Below are positions 53,711 through 64,000 of a stretch of DNA of 64,000 nucleotides, piece by piece. A program made the translations under genes and the position numbers. Position 1 is the stretch's first letter. Each line of letters starts with the position of its first letter. Under the pieces are notes generated by a model, which was given only the letters and a program-made list of their open reading frames with translations, had not been told where the DNA came from and ran no database searches. The stretch comes from Nocardia sp. CY41. GTDB lineage: Bacteria > Actinomycetota > Actinomycetes > Mycobacteriales > Mycobacteriaceae. The stretch covers positions 42,665 to 106,664 of the forward strand of contig NZ_VUOS01000004.1 of assembly GCF_009829325.1 (NCBI RefSeq), written 5' to 3'.

Positions 53711-54388
53711 TCAGTCGGTGTTCAGCCGGAATCCGACGCCGCGGACGGTGACGATGCGCCGTTCGGCCATGGGGCCCTCGTCACCGATCTTGCGGCGCAA
53801 CCAGGACATGTGCATGTCCAGCGTCTTGGAACCGCGCAGCTCCGCGTCGCCCCAGACCTCGCGCAGGATGGTCTCGCGCGGCACCACTTGACCAGCTCGG
53901 TCGATCAGCACCTTGAGCAGCTCGTATTCCTTGTTGGCCAAACCGATTTCGACGCCGTTGACCAGCACGCGCCGGGCGGCGGGTTCCAGGCGGATGCCGC
54001 CCACCTCCACCGTGTCGTCGCCGATCCCGCTGCGCCGCAACAGCGCTCGCACCCGGGCGAGCAGCTCGGCGAGCCGGAACGGCTTGCCGACGTAGTCGTC
54101 GGCGCCCGCGTCCAGCCCCACCACGAAATCCACCTCGTCGGTGCGCGCGGTCAGCATCAGCACGGCCAGGTCAGCCCCGCGGGCGCGCACCTGGCGGCAC
54201 ACCTCCAGCCCGTCCATGCCGGGCAGGCCGAGGTCGAGAATGAGCAGGTCGTGGCCGCCTTCCAGGGCTCGCTGCAGCACGGCGGGGCCGAAACTCTCGA
54301 CGGTGACCGAGTAGCCCTCGCGGCCGAGCGCGCGCGACAGCGGGGCGGCGATGGCGTCGTCGTCCTCGGCCAGCAGTACAGCGGTCAT
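53711..54388 (-). CDS. OmpR/PhoB-family response regulator
   Basis: 225 residues. Receiver domain at about 1-118: VLLAEDDDAIAAPLSRAL with the acidic pocket, phosphoacceptor Asp52 in LLILDLGLPGMDG, LMLTARTDEVD and DDYVGKPF (Lys near 101). The C-terminal winged helix (about 130-222) carries LANKEYELLKVLIDRAGQVVPRETILREVW and RGSKTLDMHMSWLRRKIGD, IVTVRGVGFRL. Upstream of and coupled to the histidine kinase. Targets unknown. This pair is not present at this position in the M. tuberculosis locus as I recall it, so it is an insertion here. Confidence 0.95.
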   Translation of the reverse strand: MTAVLLAEDDDAIAAPLSRALGREGYSVTVESFGPAVLQRALEGGHDLLILDLGLPGMDGLEVCRQVRARGADLAVLMLTARTDEVDFVVGLDAGADDYVGKPFRLAELLARVRALLRRSGIGDDTVEVGGIRLEPAARRVLVNGVEIGLANKEYELLKVLIDRAGQVVPRETILREVWGDAELRGSKTLDMHMSWLRRKIGDEGPMAERRIVTVRGVGFRLNTD

Positions 54389-54405
54389 ACGCCCAGGTTA
54401 CGGGC

Positions 54406-54951
54406 TCACCGGTAGCTGGGACGGTCGTCCCGGCGCTCGTCCCAGCCGTCGCGATGGCGTTCGACCTCGAACACCTGGTGGTACAGCAGCGCGTGCACCT
54501 GCTGGACCGACGGGATGTCGTCGTACTCCAGCGGCTCCGAGGAGGACGACTCGATGATCAACGTGCCGGTGCCGAGCAGCCGGTCGAACAGCCCGTGCCG
54601 GAACTGCACACTGGAGATCCGGCTCATCGGGATATCGATGCCGGTGTGGGTGAGCACGCCTTGCCGCACCAGCACCCGCCGGTCGGTGACGATGAAATGG
54701 GTCGATTTCCAGCTGACAATCGGTGCGACACAACGCCATAGCAAAATCGCCGCATACACCACGAGCACTGTGATGAGCAGCGCCGAACCGGTGGTGCCGG
54801 TGGCCTTCTGCGAAACGAGTCCCCCGGTGAAACCGGCGAGCGCCGTGGCAACGATGAGTGTCACGATCGGCCAGAAGAGCATTTTCCAATGCGGGTGGCG
54901 ATGCAGCAGCAACCGTTCGTCGGGTGCCAGCACATCCTCGGGATAACCCAT
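54406..54951 (-). CDS. bacterial PH-domain membrane protein
   Basis: 181 residues from ATG at 54951 (MGYPEDVLAPDERLLLHRHPHWK). LLLHRHPHWKMLFWPIVTLIVATAL at the start, second helix ALLITVLVVYAAILLWRCVAPIV, and the bPH2 domain THFIVTDRRVLVRQGVLTHTGIDIPMSRISSVQFRHGLFDRLLGTGTLIIESS. Matches the conserved mycobacterial protein Rv3278c in position and type. Function not established. The longer open frame to 54993 is not needed. Divergent from the desaturase gene with about 160 bases between. Confidence 0.9.
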   Translation of the reverse strand: MGYPEDVLAPDERLLLHRHPHWKMLFWPIVTLIVATALAGFTGGLVSQKATGTTGSALLITVLVVYAAILLWRCVAPIVSWKSTHFIVTDRRVLVRQGVLTHTGIDIPMSRISSVQFRHGLFDRLLGTGTLIIESSSSEPLEYDDIPSVQQVHALLYHQVFEVERHRDGWDERRDDRPSYR

Positions 54952-55109
54952 GTCAGGAACATTACCGCGTGAAGATCCCGGAACGACCGACACCGCAGCG
55001 CGTCATGCTGCACAATCGGCAGCCTGCGTGTGACGATTCCGCGCAGTGGCTCTCTGTATCGCGCAACGCCCGGCTCACCATCACCGCCGATCCGACCGTG
55101 GAGGAACGC

Positions 55110-56063
55110 GTGACCAAAGACCTGACCCCGCTGCAGATCCTGACCGAACTCGAACCCGTCGCCGAGCAGAATGTGCACCGGCACCTCGCCATGGCCAAAG
55201 ACTGGAATCCGCACGATTACGTGCCGTGGAGCCAAGGCCGCAACTTCGCCGCCCTGGGCGGCGTGGACTGGGAGCCGGAGCAATCGCGCCTCAGCGAAGT
55301 CGCCCGGGTCGCCATGATCACCAACCTGCTCACCGAGGACAACCTGCCCTCCTACCATCGAGAGATCGCGCTGAACTTCTCCGAGGACGGCGCGTGGGGC
55401 ACCTGGGTCGACCGCTGGACCGCGGAGGAGAACCGCCACGGCATCGCCATGCGGGACTACCTGGTCGTCACCCGGGCCGTCGATCCGGTCGCCTTGGAAG
55501 AGGCGCGGATGATCCACATGAGCACCGGCGTCCAGTCGCCGCAGGGGTGGGGCGGGTTCCTGGCGAGCGTCGCCTATGTCACCTTCCAGGAGCTGGCCAC
55601 CCGTGTCTCGCACCGCAATACGGGCAAGGCGTGCGACGACGCCGTCGCCGACCGCCTGCTCCAGCGCATCGCCGCCGACGAGAACCTGCACATGATCTTC
55701 TATCGCTCGGTGTGCGGGGCCGCGCTGGACCTGGTGCCCGATCAGGCCATGCCCGCGATCACCAGAATCATCACGAATTTCCTGATGCCAGGCGCCGGGA
55801 TGCCCAACTTCCGCCGCTACGGCGTGCTGATGGCCAAGCACGGCATCTACGACCTGCGCCAGCATCTGGAGGAGGTCGTCGATCCGGTGCTCAAGCAGTG
55901 GAACGTCTTCGAACGCTCGGATTTCGGGCCGCGCGGCGAGCAGGCGCGCGACGAACTGGCCGAATTCGTGGAGAAGCTCGGCAAGAACGTGATCAAGTTC
56001 GAGGAGCAGCGCGACCGGGCCCTGGCCCGTGAGGCCGCGCGAGGCGTGGCCGAGCCCGTCTGA
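55110..56063 (+). CDS. acyl-ACP desaturase (DesA type)
   Basis: 317 residues from GTG at 55110, preceded by GGAGGAAC; longer in-frame starts precede it but lack a site. Soluble di-iron enzyme that introduces a double bond into an acyl-ACP chain. Iron ligands: Glu of LLTEDNLPSYHREI, the EENRH motif of TAEENRHGIAMRDY, Glu in TFQELATRVSHRNTG, and the DENLH motif of IAADENLHMIFYRS, giving the EXXH pair of the family. The carboxy part PNFRRYGVLMAKHGIYDLRQHLEEVV is typical of mycobacterial DesA1/DesA2, which act in mycolic acid synthesis. This gene is not in the M. tuberculosis birA-accD5 cluster, so it is a local insertion. Confidence 0.92.
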   Translation: MTKDLTPLQILTELEPVAEQNVHRHLAMAKDWNPHDYVPWSQGRNFAALGGVDWEPEQSRLSEVARVAMITNLLTEDNLPSYHREIALNFSEDGAWGTWVDRWTAEENRHGIAMRDYLVVTRAVDPVALEEARMIHMSTGVQSPQGWGGFLASVAYVTFQELATRVSHRNTGKACDDAVADRLLQRIAADENLHMIFYRSVCGAALDLVPDQAMPAITRIITNFLMPGAGMPNFRRYGVLMAKHGIYDLRQHLEEVVDPVLKQWNVFERSDFGPRGEQARDELAEFVEKLGKNVIKFEEQRDRALAREAARGVAEPV

Positions 56064-56091
56064 GACCTCGGACTCGGCCGAGCACGCCGGC

Positions 56092-56892
56092 TCAGTACCG
56101 GGCGCGCAGATGCGTGACATCGCCCGCGGAAACCGCCTGGTCGCCGATGAGCAGGCGGCCGTAGTCGTCGACGCCCGCGGCGACGCCGGTCAGCGTCCGG
56201 CCACCGGGTAGCTCGGCGCGGACCTCGGTGCCGATCGTGGCGCACCGCTCGCGGTAGGCGGCGGCGAGTTCGTCGGTCGCCCAGTCCGCGTCGCGCCACG
56301 CGGTGAAGCGACGGACGAACTCGACGAGCAGAGATCGCACGAGCACCGTGCGATCGGTCTCCCGCGCGTCCGCGATGGTCAGCGACGTGGCGTGCGGCAC
56401 CGGCAGTTCGTCCTCGGTGAGACTCACATTCAGCCCGAGCCCGATCACTACGGCGGGCGCGCCACCGCTCGATGCGACCTCGGCCAGGATGCCGGCCACC
56501 TTGCGGCCCTCGATCAGCACGTCGTTGGGCCATTTGAGTTCCGCGGCCACGCCCGCCGTGGCCCGCAGCGCGTCCACCACGGCGACGCCGGTCAGCAGAG
56601 CCAGCCAGGCCAGCGAGGCGGGCCCGATCCCCGGCAACCGCACCAGCAGCGACATCGCCAGTTGCGCCCGGGGCGGGCTGACCCAGGGCCGCGCGTGCCT
56701 GCCCCGGCCCTGCACCTGTGTCTCCGCCAGCAGAACCACGCGGTCGACGTCCGGATCCGCCGCTCGCGCGATCAGATCCGCGTTCGTGGACCCGGTCGAC
56801 TCGACCACATCGATCCGTGAGAAGAACGACAGCTCGGGCGAGTCGACGGCACTGCGCCGCAACTGCTCTGCATCCAACGGTGGCCTCTGCAC
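56092..56892 (-). CDS. birA: biotin-[acetyl-CoA-carboxylase] ligase
   Basis: 266 residues. Activates biotin to biotinyl-AMP and attaches it to carboxylase subunits, here surely AccA3 at the window's right end. VVESTGSTNADLI near residue 30, ETQVQGRGRHARPWVSP (adenylate loop), LKWPNDVLIEGRKVAGIL (catalytic Lys/Asn region) and VIGLGLNVS. No N-terminal HTH, so it is not a repressor (class I BirA). C-terminal SH3-like domain: GTEVRAELPGGRTLTGVAAGVDDYGRLLI. Convergent with the desaturase gene. Confidence 0.95.
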   Translation of the reverse strand: MQRPPLDAEQLRRSAVDSPELSFFSRIDVVESTGSTNADLIARAADPDVDRVVLLAETQVQGRGRHARPWVSPPRAQLAMSLLVRLPGIGPASLAWLALLTGVAVVDALRATAGVAAELKWPNDVLIEGRKVAGILAEVASSGGAPAVVIGLGLNVSLTEDELPVPHATSLTIADARETDRTVLVRSLLVEFVRRFTAWRDADWATDELAAAYRERCATIGTEVRAELPGGRTLTGVAAGVDDYGRLLIGDQAVSAGDVTHLRARY

Positions 56893-56919
56893 ACCGGCAG
56901 GCTACTCGCCGTGCGGGCG

Positions 56920-57111
56920 CTACCCGACCAGGTCGTAGCCGGAGAGGATCGGGTCGCGCGCCGCCGCGCCCATGCGGTCGGCGTCCTCCGGCTCGCCTTC
57001 GGCGGTCTCGGCCCAGCACTCCGGTTCGCCGTACTTCGGCGCCGTTTCGGCGGTTCGCGTCCACGCCGCGGCGGCGGCGTATTCGGCGAATGTTCTACCC
57101 CATTCCCACAT
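56920..57111 (-). CDS. small conserved acidic protein
   Basis: 63 residues from ATG at 57111, with a strong GGGGGAGGAG ribosome binding site. Opens MWEWGRTFAEYAAAAAWTRT and continues YGEPECWAETAEGEPEDADRMG. One Cys, several Trp, no membrane segment. Unknown function. Located directly upstream of birA (28-base gap) in the same direction, so possibly co-transcribed. The frame remains open to 57186, but only the ATG at 57111 has a proper site. Confidence 0.62.
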   Translation of the reverse strand: MWEWGRTFAEYAAAAAWTRTAETAPKYGEPECWAETAEGEPEDADRMGAAARDPILSGYDLVG

Positions 57112-57302
57112 GACGCGCTCCTCCCCCTGAGCCCGGAAATCATTCGCCCTCAGGCTATCCGGACCCCGTCGGCGGGCGATACTCATTTTCGCCTTCCCGA
57201 CCCTGCTACCGACCAGGAAGTTTGCCCGGGAAAATTGATCTAGCTGCGGTTTTTACTCACCGGTAGCCCCCGTCTGGGTTAGAAGGAAGCACTGGTACTG
57301 GT

Positions 57303-57316
57303 TACACTCCGAAGCC
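57303..57316 (+). promoter_or_regulatory. near-leaderless promoter of accD5
   Basis: TACACT at 57303-57308, preceded by GGT, is a good -10 element; the ATG is only eight bases further on, so the message would be leaderless or nearly so. The -35 match (TTAGAA at about 57279-57284, 18-base spacing) is weak. No Shine-Dalgarno is visible before accD5. Confidence 0.5.
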
Positions 57317-58957
<1,641 letters not shown>

Positions 58958-59149
58958 TCGAGCGATACCCTCGATAGGCCGCGCGCAAAGGGTGGCATCG
59001 GTCTCGGTAACACTTACTCTGGCGGGTACCGGCTTGTTGCAGAGAAGCAATGAGTGTGTCCGAGGACGATTGCTTCATCAATAACTTGTCGGAAAACGGG
59101 AACAGCCTGATCAGTTCCGCTGATAAGGGCGAAGAGAGGACCTGGCACT

Positions 59150-59485
59150 GTGACGACCGTGGCAGAAGAAGATGTGTTGAGCGCCGTCGAGCTGGATCTC
59201 ACAGTCGACCCGATCGCTGACGAGGCCGGTGCGTCCGCCGGTTCGACCGCGACAGCGCAATCCACCGAGGCCACCCCGGAGCCGTTCTTCCGTGTCGTGA
59301 AGGGCTCGCCGACCGATGAGGAACTCGCCGCGCTGGTGTGCGTGCTGTCCGCGGCCGCGAACAGCGCCGCGCCTGCCGGGCCCGCGGGTCCCCCCGACCT
59401 GTGGGGCCATCCCACGCTGATGCACCGCGGCACTTCGCCGTTCTCCCCCTACTCCTTCCCGCAGCTGTCCCACCTGCGCGGGTGA
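59150..59485 (+). CDS. accE5: acyl-CoA carboxylase epsilon subunit AccE5
   Basis: 111 residues from GTG at 59150. The N-terminal half is Ala/Glu/Ser/Thr-rich and disordered by composition. From about 45 the family core appears: PFFRVVKGSPTDEELAALVCVLSAAA, followed by the proline-rich end LWGHPTLMHRGTSPFSPYSFPQL. Small subunit that stabilises the AccA3-AccD5 complex; found only in actinobacteria. Shorter than the 177-residue M. tuberculosis protein because the N-terminal region is reduced. Its stop overlaps the maf start by four bases. Confidence 0.92.
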   Translation: MTTVAEEDVLSAVELDLTVDPIADEAGASAGSTATAQSTEATPEPFFRVVKGSPTDEELAALVCVLSAAANSAAPAGPAGPPDLWGHPTLMHRGTSPFSPYSFPQLSHLRG

Positions 59486-60114
59486 CGCGGCTGATCCTGG
59501 CTTCCGCGTCCCCGGCCCGCCGGGAGGTTCTCCGCTCGGCGGGCATCGACCCGATCGTCCGGGTCTCCGCCGTGGACGAGGACGCGGTCGCCGCCGCCCT
59601 CCCCGAGGGCACGCCACCCCAGGTGGTCGTGGTGGAGCTGGCACGCGCCAAAGCCGCCGCCGTGGCGGCCGCGATCCCGGAATTCGCCGCCGATTGCGTT
59701 GTGGTGGCCTGCGACTCGATGCTGCTCGTGGACGGCGAACTGCAGGGCAAACCGCACACACCCGAGGTGGCTCGCGCTCGATGGGGCGCCATGGCCGGAC
59801 GCAGCGCGGACCTGGTCACCGGTCACTGCGTGGTGCGGATGCGGGATGGCCATATCTCCGCCGAGGCGGTCGACTGCAGCAGCACCACCGTGCATTTCGC
59901 CAAACCGGAGCCGGACGAGCTGGACGCCTACATCGCGACCGGTGAGCCGCTCCAGGTGGCGGGCGCGTTCACCCTCGACGGGCTCGGCGGCTGGTTCGTC
60001 GATCGCATCGATGGCGACCCGTCCAGCGTCATCGGGATCGGGCTACCACTGCTGCGCCGACTGCTTGGCGATGTTGGGATCGGCGTTACGCAACTGTGGG
60101 GCCACACGGCCTGA
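59482..60114 (+). CDS. maf: Maf-family nucleoside triphosphate pyrophosphatase
   Basis: 210 residues from GTG at 59482. LILASASPARREVLRSAGID is the Maf signature, then VVACDSMLLVDGELQGKP, ARWGAMAGRSADLVTGHCVV, and [37 protein letters not shown]. Hydrolyses dTTP, UTP or modified nucleotides to the monophosphate. Coupled to accE5 by a GTGA overlap. In M. tuberculosis Rv3282 has the same place. Its last 72 bases overlap the convergent regulator gene. Confidence 0.95.
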   Translation: MTRLILASASPARREVLRSAGIDPIVRVSAVDEDAVAAALPEGTPPQVVVVELARAKAAAVAAAIPEFAADCVVVACDSMLLVDGELQGKPHTPEVARARWGAMAGRSADLVTGHCVVRMRDGHISAEAVDCSSTTVHFAKPEPDELDAYIATGEPLQVAGAFTLDGLGGWFVDRIDGDPSSVIGIGLPLLRRLLGDVGIGVTQLWGHTA

Positions 60115-60819
60115 CGGGGCGGTCAACGCCTCGGCGTCGCCACCGGGGGGCACCGTCGCCGCCTGCTGGGCCTCGGCGCGCTTGGCCGCGATGAGTTCCA
60201 GCCGGGCCACGCACAGCTCCGGCTCGACGAACGGATGCATCCGCACGTCGATCGAGCCCTGCGCGCCGCCCCGGTCGAGCAGCTCCTCGAGCAGACCGAG
60301 GTGCACGCCGCAGACCACTTCGGAGTGCGTCCGCGCGAGTTCACGCAACGGGCACGCCGTCAGCCGGATCAGCGCCGTGCCCTCGGTCTCCGGCGACGGG
60401 TCGCGCTCCGGGGCGAAACCCAGTTCCGACATCAACGTCATCGTGAGGTCCTTGGCGTCCTCCAGCGACTCCACCCGGTGGTCGCCGACGTCGAGCCGGC
60501 CGCCCCAGGCGCGGCCGGCCGCGACCGCGGCCTCCGACCTGCGCCGCGAGTCCGGGCCGAGCTGGTCGGCGAGCACCTGCGCCAGATCCTGGTAGCCGAC
60601 CGATCGCTGCACCGCGCTGTATCCGATGCGCGGACGCCCGCGCCCGCGGGGCGGCTGCTGGAACTGCCGGACGAGGGACTCTCTGGTGAGCACATCGAGG
60701 TGGAACCGGACCGTGGTGACGTGCTGTCCGGTGATTCTGGCCAGTTCCTGGGCGTCGAGAGGCTCGCTGGCGCCACGTAGGATCGCGAGCAGTCGCCGCC
60801 GCGGCCAAGAATCGGACAT
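60043..60819 (-). CDS. winged-helix regulator with possible iron-sulfur site (SufR/ArsR-like)
   Basis: 258 residues from ATG at 60819. N-terminal HTH at about 5-60: [39 protein letters not shown], with the ArsR/DeoR-type pattern. The C-terminal half has Cys156 in [10 protein letters not shown], Cys170 in [10 protein letters not shown] and Cys203 in PELCVARL. This arrangement is like actinobacterial SufR-type regulators, which ligate a 4Fe-4S cluster with several Cys; here three are visible. The C-terminal tail overlaps maf by 72 bases in the opposite direction. Divergent from sseA; the inverted repeat at 60847-60884 between them may be its operator. Absent from the M. tuberculosis maf-sseA gap as I recall. 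Confidence 0.82.
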   Translation of the reverse strand: MSDSWPRRRLLAILRGASEPLDAQELARITGQHVTTVRFHLDVLTRESLVRQFQQPPRGRGRPRIGYSAVQRSVGYQDLAQVLADQLGPDSRRRSEAAVAAGRAWGGRLDVGDHRVESLEDAKDLTMTLMSELGFAPERDPSPETEGTALIRLTACPLRELARTHSEVVCGVHLGLLEELLDRGGAQGSIDVRMHPFVEPELCVARLELIAAKRAEAQQAATVPPGGDAEALTAPSGRVAPQLRNADPNIAKQSAQQW

Positions 60820-60846
60820 AGCTCACCCCTCCTCCCGGGAGACTTT

Positions 60847-60884
60847 ATCGGATGTAGGTGCCCTTTATTCGGCCCTCATCCGAT
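60847..60884. promoter_or_regulatory. inverted repeat between the regulator and sseA
   Basis: ATCGGATG (60847-60854) and CATCCGAT (60877-60884) are perfect inverted 8-mers separated by 22 bp. It lies 27 bases upstream of the regulator start and about 100 upstream of sseA, a fitting place for autoregulation. Confidence 0.5.
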
Positions 60885-60987
60885 TTGTGATCTGAAACGA
60901 GAGTCACTGCCGCCTCACACCTACGATCGCTGTGAGGCCTCGAACCGCTGCCACCACCGTCCACCCATGCGTGAAGGACCCAACACC

Positions 60988-61905
60988 GTGCCCGTCGCTC
61001 CGGACCCTCATCCCTCACTCGGTTCCAACGCATATCCTCACCGACTAGTAACCACGGAGTGGCTGTCGGCAAACATAGGCGCACGCGGACTCAAGATCAT
61101 CGAGGCCAACGAGGACACGCTGCTCTACGACATCGGGCACGTTCCGGGCGCCACCAAGCTGGATTGGCGAAGCGATCTGAACGATCCGGTCACGCGCGAC
61201 TATATCGACGGAACCCGCTTCACCGAACTGATGCGCGCCAAAGGGATAGAACGTGACGACACGGTTGTGATCTACGGGGACCGCGGCAATACGCAGGCGG
61301 CGCACACCGCGTGGGTGTTCACGCTGTTCGGACACGAGGACGTGCGCCTGCTCGACGGGGGGCGCGCGGCGTGGATCTCCGAGGGACGCGACACGACATT
61401 CGAGCCCGACTACCCCGTGCCCAGCGCCTACCCCACCGTGCGCAGGAACGACGCCACCTTCCGCGCCTTCCGTGAAGACGTGCTCGCCCACCTGGGCAAA
61501 CCGGTGATCGACGTGCGCTCGGCCGAGGAGTACTCCGGCGCGCGCGTGGGCGAACCGGCCGATCCCGAGAACGCCGCACTGCGCGGCGGCCACATTCCCA
61601 GCGCGTCGAACATCCCGTGGTCGGAGGCGCTCGCGCCGGACGGGCGCTTCCGATCCCGCGCCGAACTCGACGACGTCTACCGCGCGTTGGCCGGCCAGGA
61701 CGAGGTGATCGTCTACAGTCGAGTCGGCGCGCGATCCGGCCACACCTGGTTCGTCCTGACCTACCTGCTCGGACGCGACGGCGTACGCAACTACGACGGC
61801 TCCTGGACGGAGTGGGGCAACTCGGTGCGGATGCCGATCGCCAGGGGTGACGAGCCCGGTGAAGTACCCGCTCGAGGCGGTTCGCGGCGCGCCAGGAGCA
61901 GGTAG
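60988..61905 (+). CDS. sseA: SseA-like sulfurtransferase homologue with Ser at the catalytic position
   Basis: 305 residues from GTG at 60988 with AAGGACC before it; ATG at 60967 is also in frame but the mycobacterial protein begins at the GTG-equivalent residue. Two rhodanese domains: N-terminal [68 protein letters not shown]-terminal [29 protein letters not shown] and the active loop [18 protein letters not shown]. In the M. tuberculosis protein I recall VVYCRIGERSSHTWFVL, so the nucleophile Cys is Ser244 here (codon AGT at 61717-61719). Sulfurtransferase activity is unlikely. Lies between maf and accA3 as in mycobacteria. Confidence 0.9.
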   Translation: MPVAPDPHPSLGSNAYPHRLVTTEWLSANIGARGLKIIEANEDTLLYDIGHVPGATKLDWRSDLNDPVTRDYIDGTRFTELMRAKGIERDDTVVIYGDRGNTQAAHTAWVFTLFGHEDVRLLDGGRAAWISEGRDTTFEPDYPVPSAYPTVRRNDATFRAFREDVLAHLGKPVIDVRSAEEYSGARVGEPADPENAALRGGHIPSASNIPWSEALAPDGRFRSRAELDDVYRALAGQDEVIVYSRVGARSGHTWFVLTYLLGRDGVRNYDGSWTEWGNSVRMPIARGDEPGEVPARGGSRRARSR

Positions 61906-61952
61906 GGCAGGGCGCGGTCCCAAACACAGACCGCGTACGTTGTGATCCGGGA

Positions 61953-61968
61953 CCTACTGATCAGTAGG
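61953..61968. promoter_or_regulatory. 16-bp perfect palindrome upstream of accA3
   Basis: CCTACTGATCAGTAGG at 61953-61968 is a perfect palindrome. TACACT at 62003-62008 is a plausible -10 for accA3, which starts at 62103 after AGGAGG (62093-62098), so the palindrome would sit just upstream of the -35. Not followed by a T-run, so a terminator for sseA is less likely than a protein-binding site. Confidence 0.55.
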
Positions 61969-62102
61969 GCTAGCCGAGTGCGGCGTCTATTGGCAGACTG
62001 CCTACACTCGCCCGAGACGTAATTTTGTCGACTATGGGAGCGGAGCCTGCGCAGCGACCCCATCCCGGCGAAGCGACCAGAAGAATGCACACAGGAGGCT
62101 CA

Positions 62103-63908
<1,806 letters not shown>

Positions 63909-63925
63909 TAGCCGGATACAGGAGC

Positions 63926-63946
63926 GGGGGGGGGGCCGGGGGGGGG
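63926..63946. repeat. G10-CC-G9 homopolymer run near the window end
   Basis: Ten G, two C and nine G follow the accA3 stop by 17 bases. It may be a real slippage-prone tract or a base-calling artefact; the remaining 54 bases hold nothing recognisable. Confidence 0.8.
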
Positions 63947-64000
63947 CGCCCCGCCAGCTTTGGTAACCACGGGGGCCACCCCCGCAATACCCAGGAGACC

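Overview
The window is high-GC actinobacterial chromosome, most likely Nocardia or a close relative in the Mycobacteriales. Evidence: heavy use of GTG starts, strong third-position GC, and a right half that follows the gene order I recall from Mycobacterium tuberculosis (fadE25, purE, purK, GtrA, PH-domain protein, birA, accD5, accE5, maf, sseA, accA3; Rv3274c-Rv3285). I found no rRNA, tRNA, CRISPR array, IS element or prophage.

Layout. (1) 1-5.5 kb: a minus-strand valine catabolism operon, mmsA > isobutyryl-CoA dehydrogenase > [66-bp repeat x2] > 3-hydroxyisobutyryl-CoA hydrolase > 3-hydroxyisobutyrate dehydrogenase. The last gene reads without a stop into an enoyl-CoA hydratase that runs off the left edge. 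(2) 5.7-19.4 kb: a DUF2157 membrane protein, fused isobutyryl-CoA mutase IcmF, an amidohydrolase, DUF3224, a metal-receptor-like protein, a SWIM protein plus SNF2 helicase pair (HelZ type), a rhodanese and a BenE transporter. (3) 19.7-21.9 kb: two orphan small genes of immunity-protein type, then 16 perfect GGGGCC hexanucleotides behind an SDR gene. (4) 21.9-26.6 kb: an Lrp regulator divergent from a branched-chain 2-oxoacid dehydrogenase operon (E1a, E1b, E2; no E3), then a thioesterase/AraC pair. (5) 27.8-40 kb: MFS transporter, a 5'-truncated oxidoreductase remnant, an LppU-like protein, DUF5925-AAA ATPase, the pntAa-pntAb-pntB transhydrogenase operon with a clear terminator, HIT, MDMPI, peptidase E-like, GtrA, FAD oxidase and GNAT genes. 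(6) 40-43 kb: a small accessory island, XRE/DUF5753 regulator plus three tandem DUF397 genes, divergent from two orphan genes. (7) 43-64 kb: the conserved fadE25-to-accA3 core, interrupted by about 6 kb (TetR, YhgE-like membrane protein, ECF41/SigJ-type sigma factor with a flavoprotein, PIN-type toxin-antitoxin) and by a two-component system and an acyl-ACP desaturase.

How the genes work together. The theme is branched-chain and propionyl-CoA metabolism. Bkd makes isobutyryl-CoA from valine. The mmsA operon takes it to propionyl-CoA, or IcmF interconverts it with butyryl-CoA. AccA3/AccD5/AccE5, biotinylated by BirA, carboxylates propionyl-CoA for methyl-branched and mycolic lipid synthesis. 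A shared AGTTxGACGTCC palindrome upstream of both mmsA and icmF suggests one regulator controls both branches.

The observations most worth checking are the apparent MmsB-enoyl-CoA hydratase fusion, the SseA homologue with Ser in place of the catalytic Cys, the 16x GGGGCC tract, the shared mmsA/icmF operator, the triplicated DUF397 operon and the paired operators in front of fadE25. I see no clear new multi-gene defence or mobile system.
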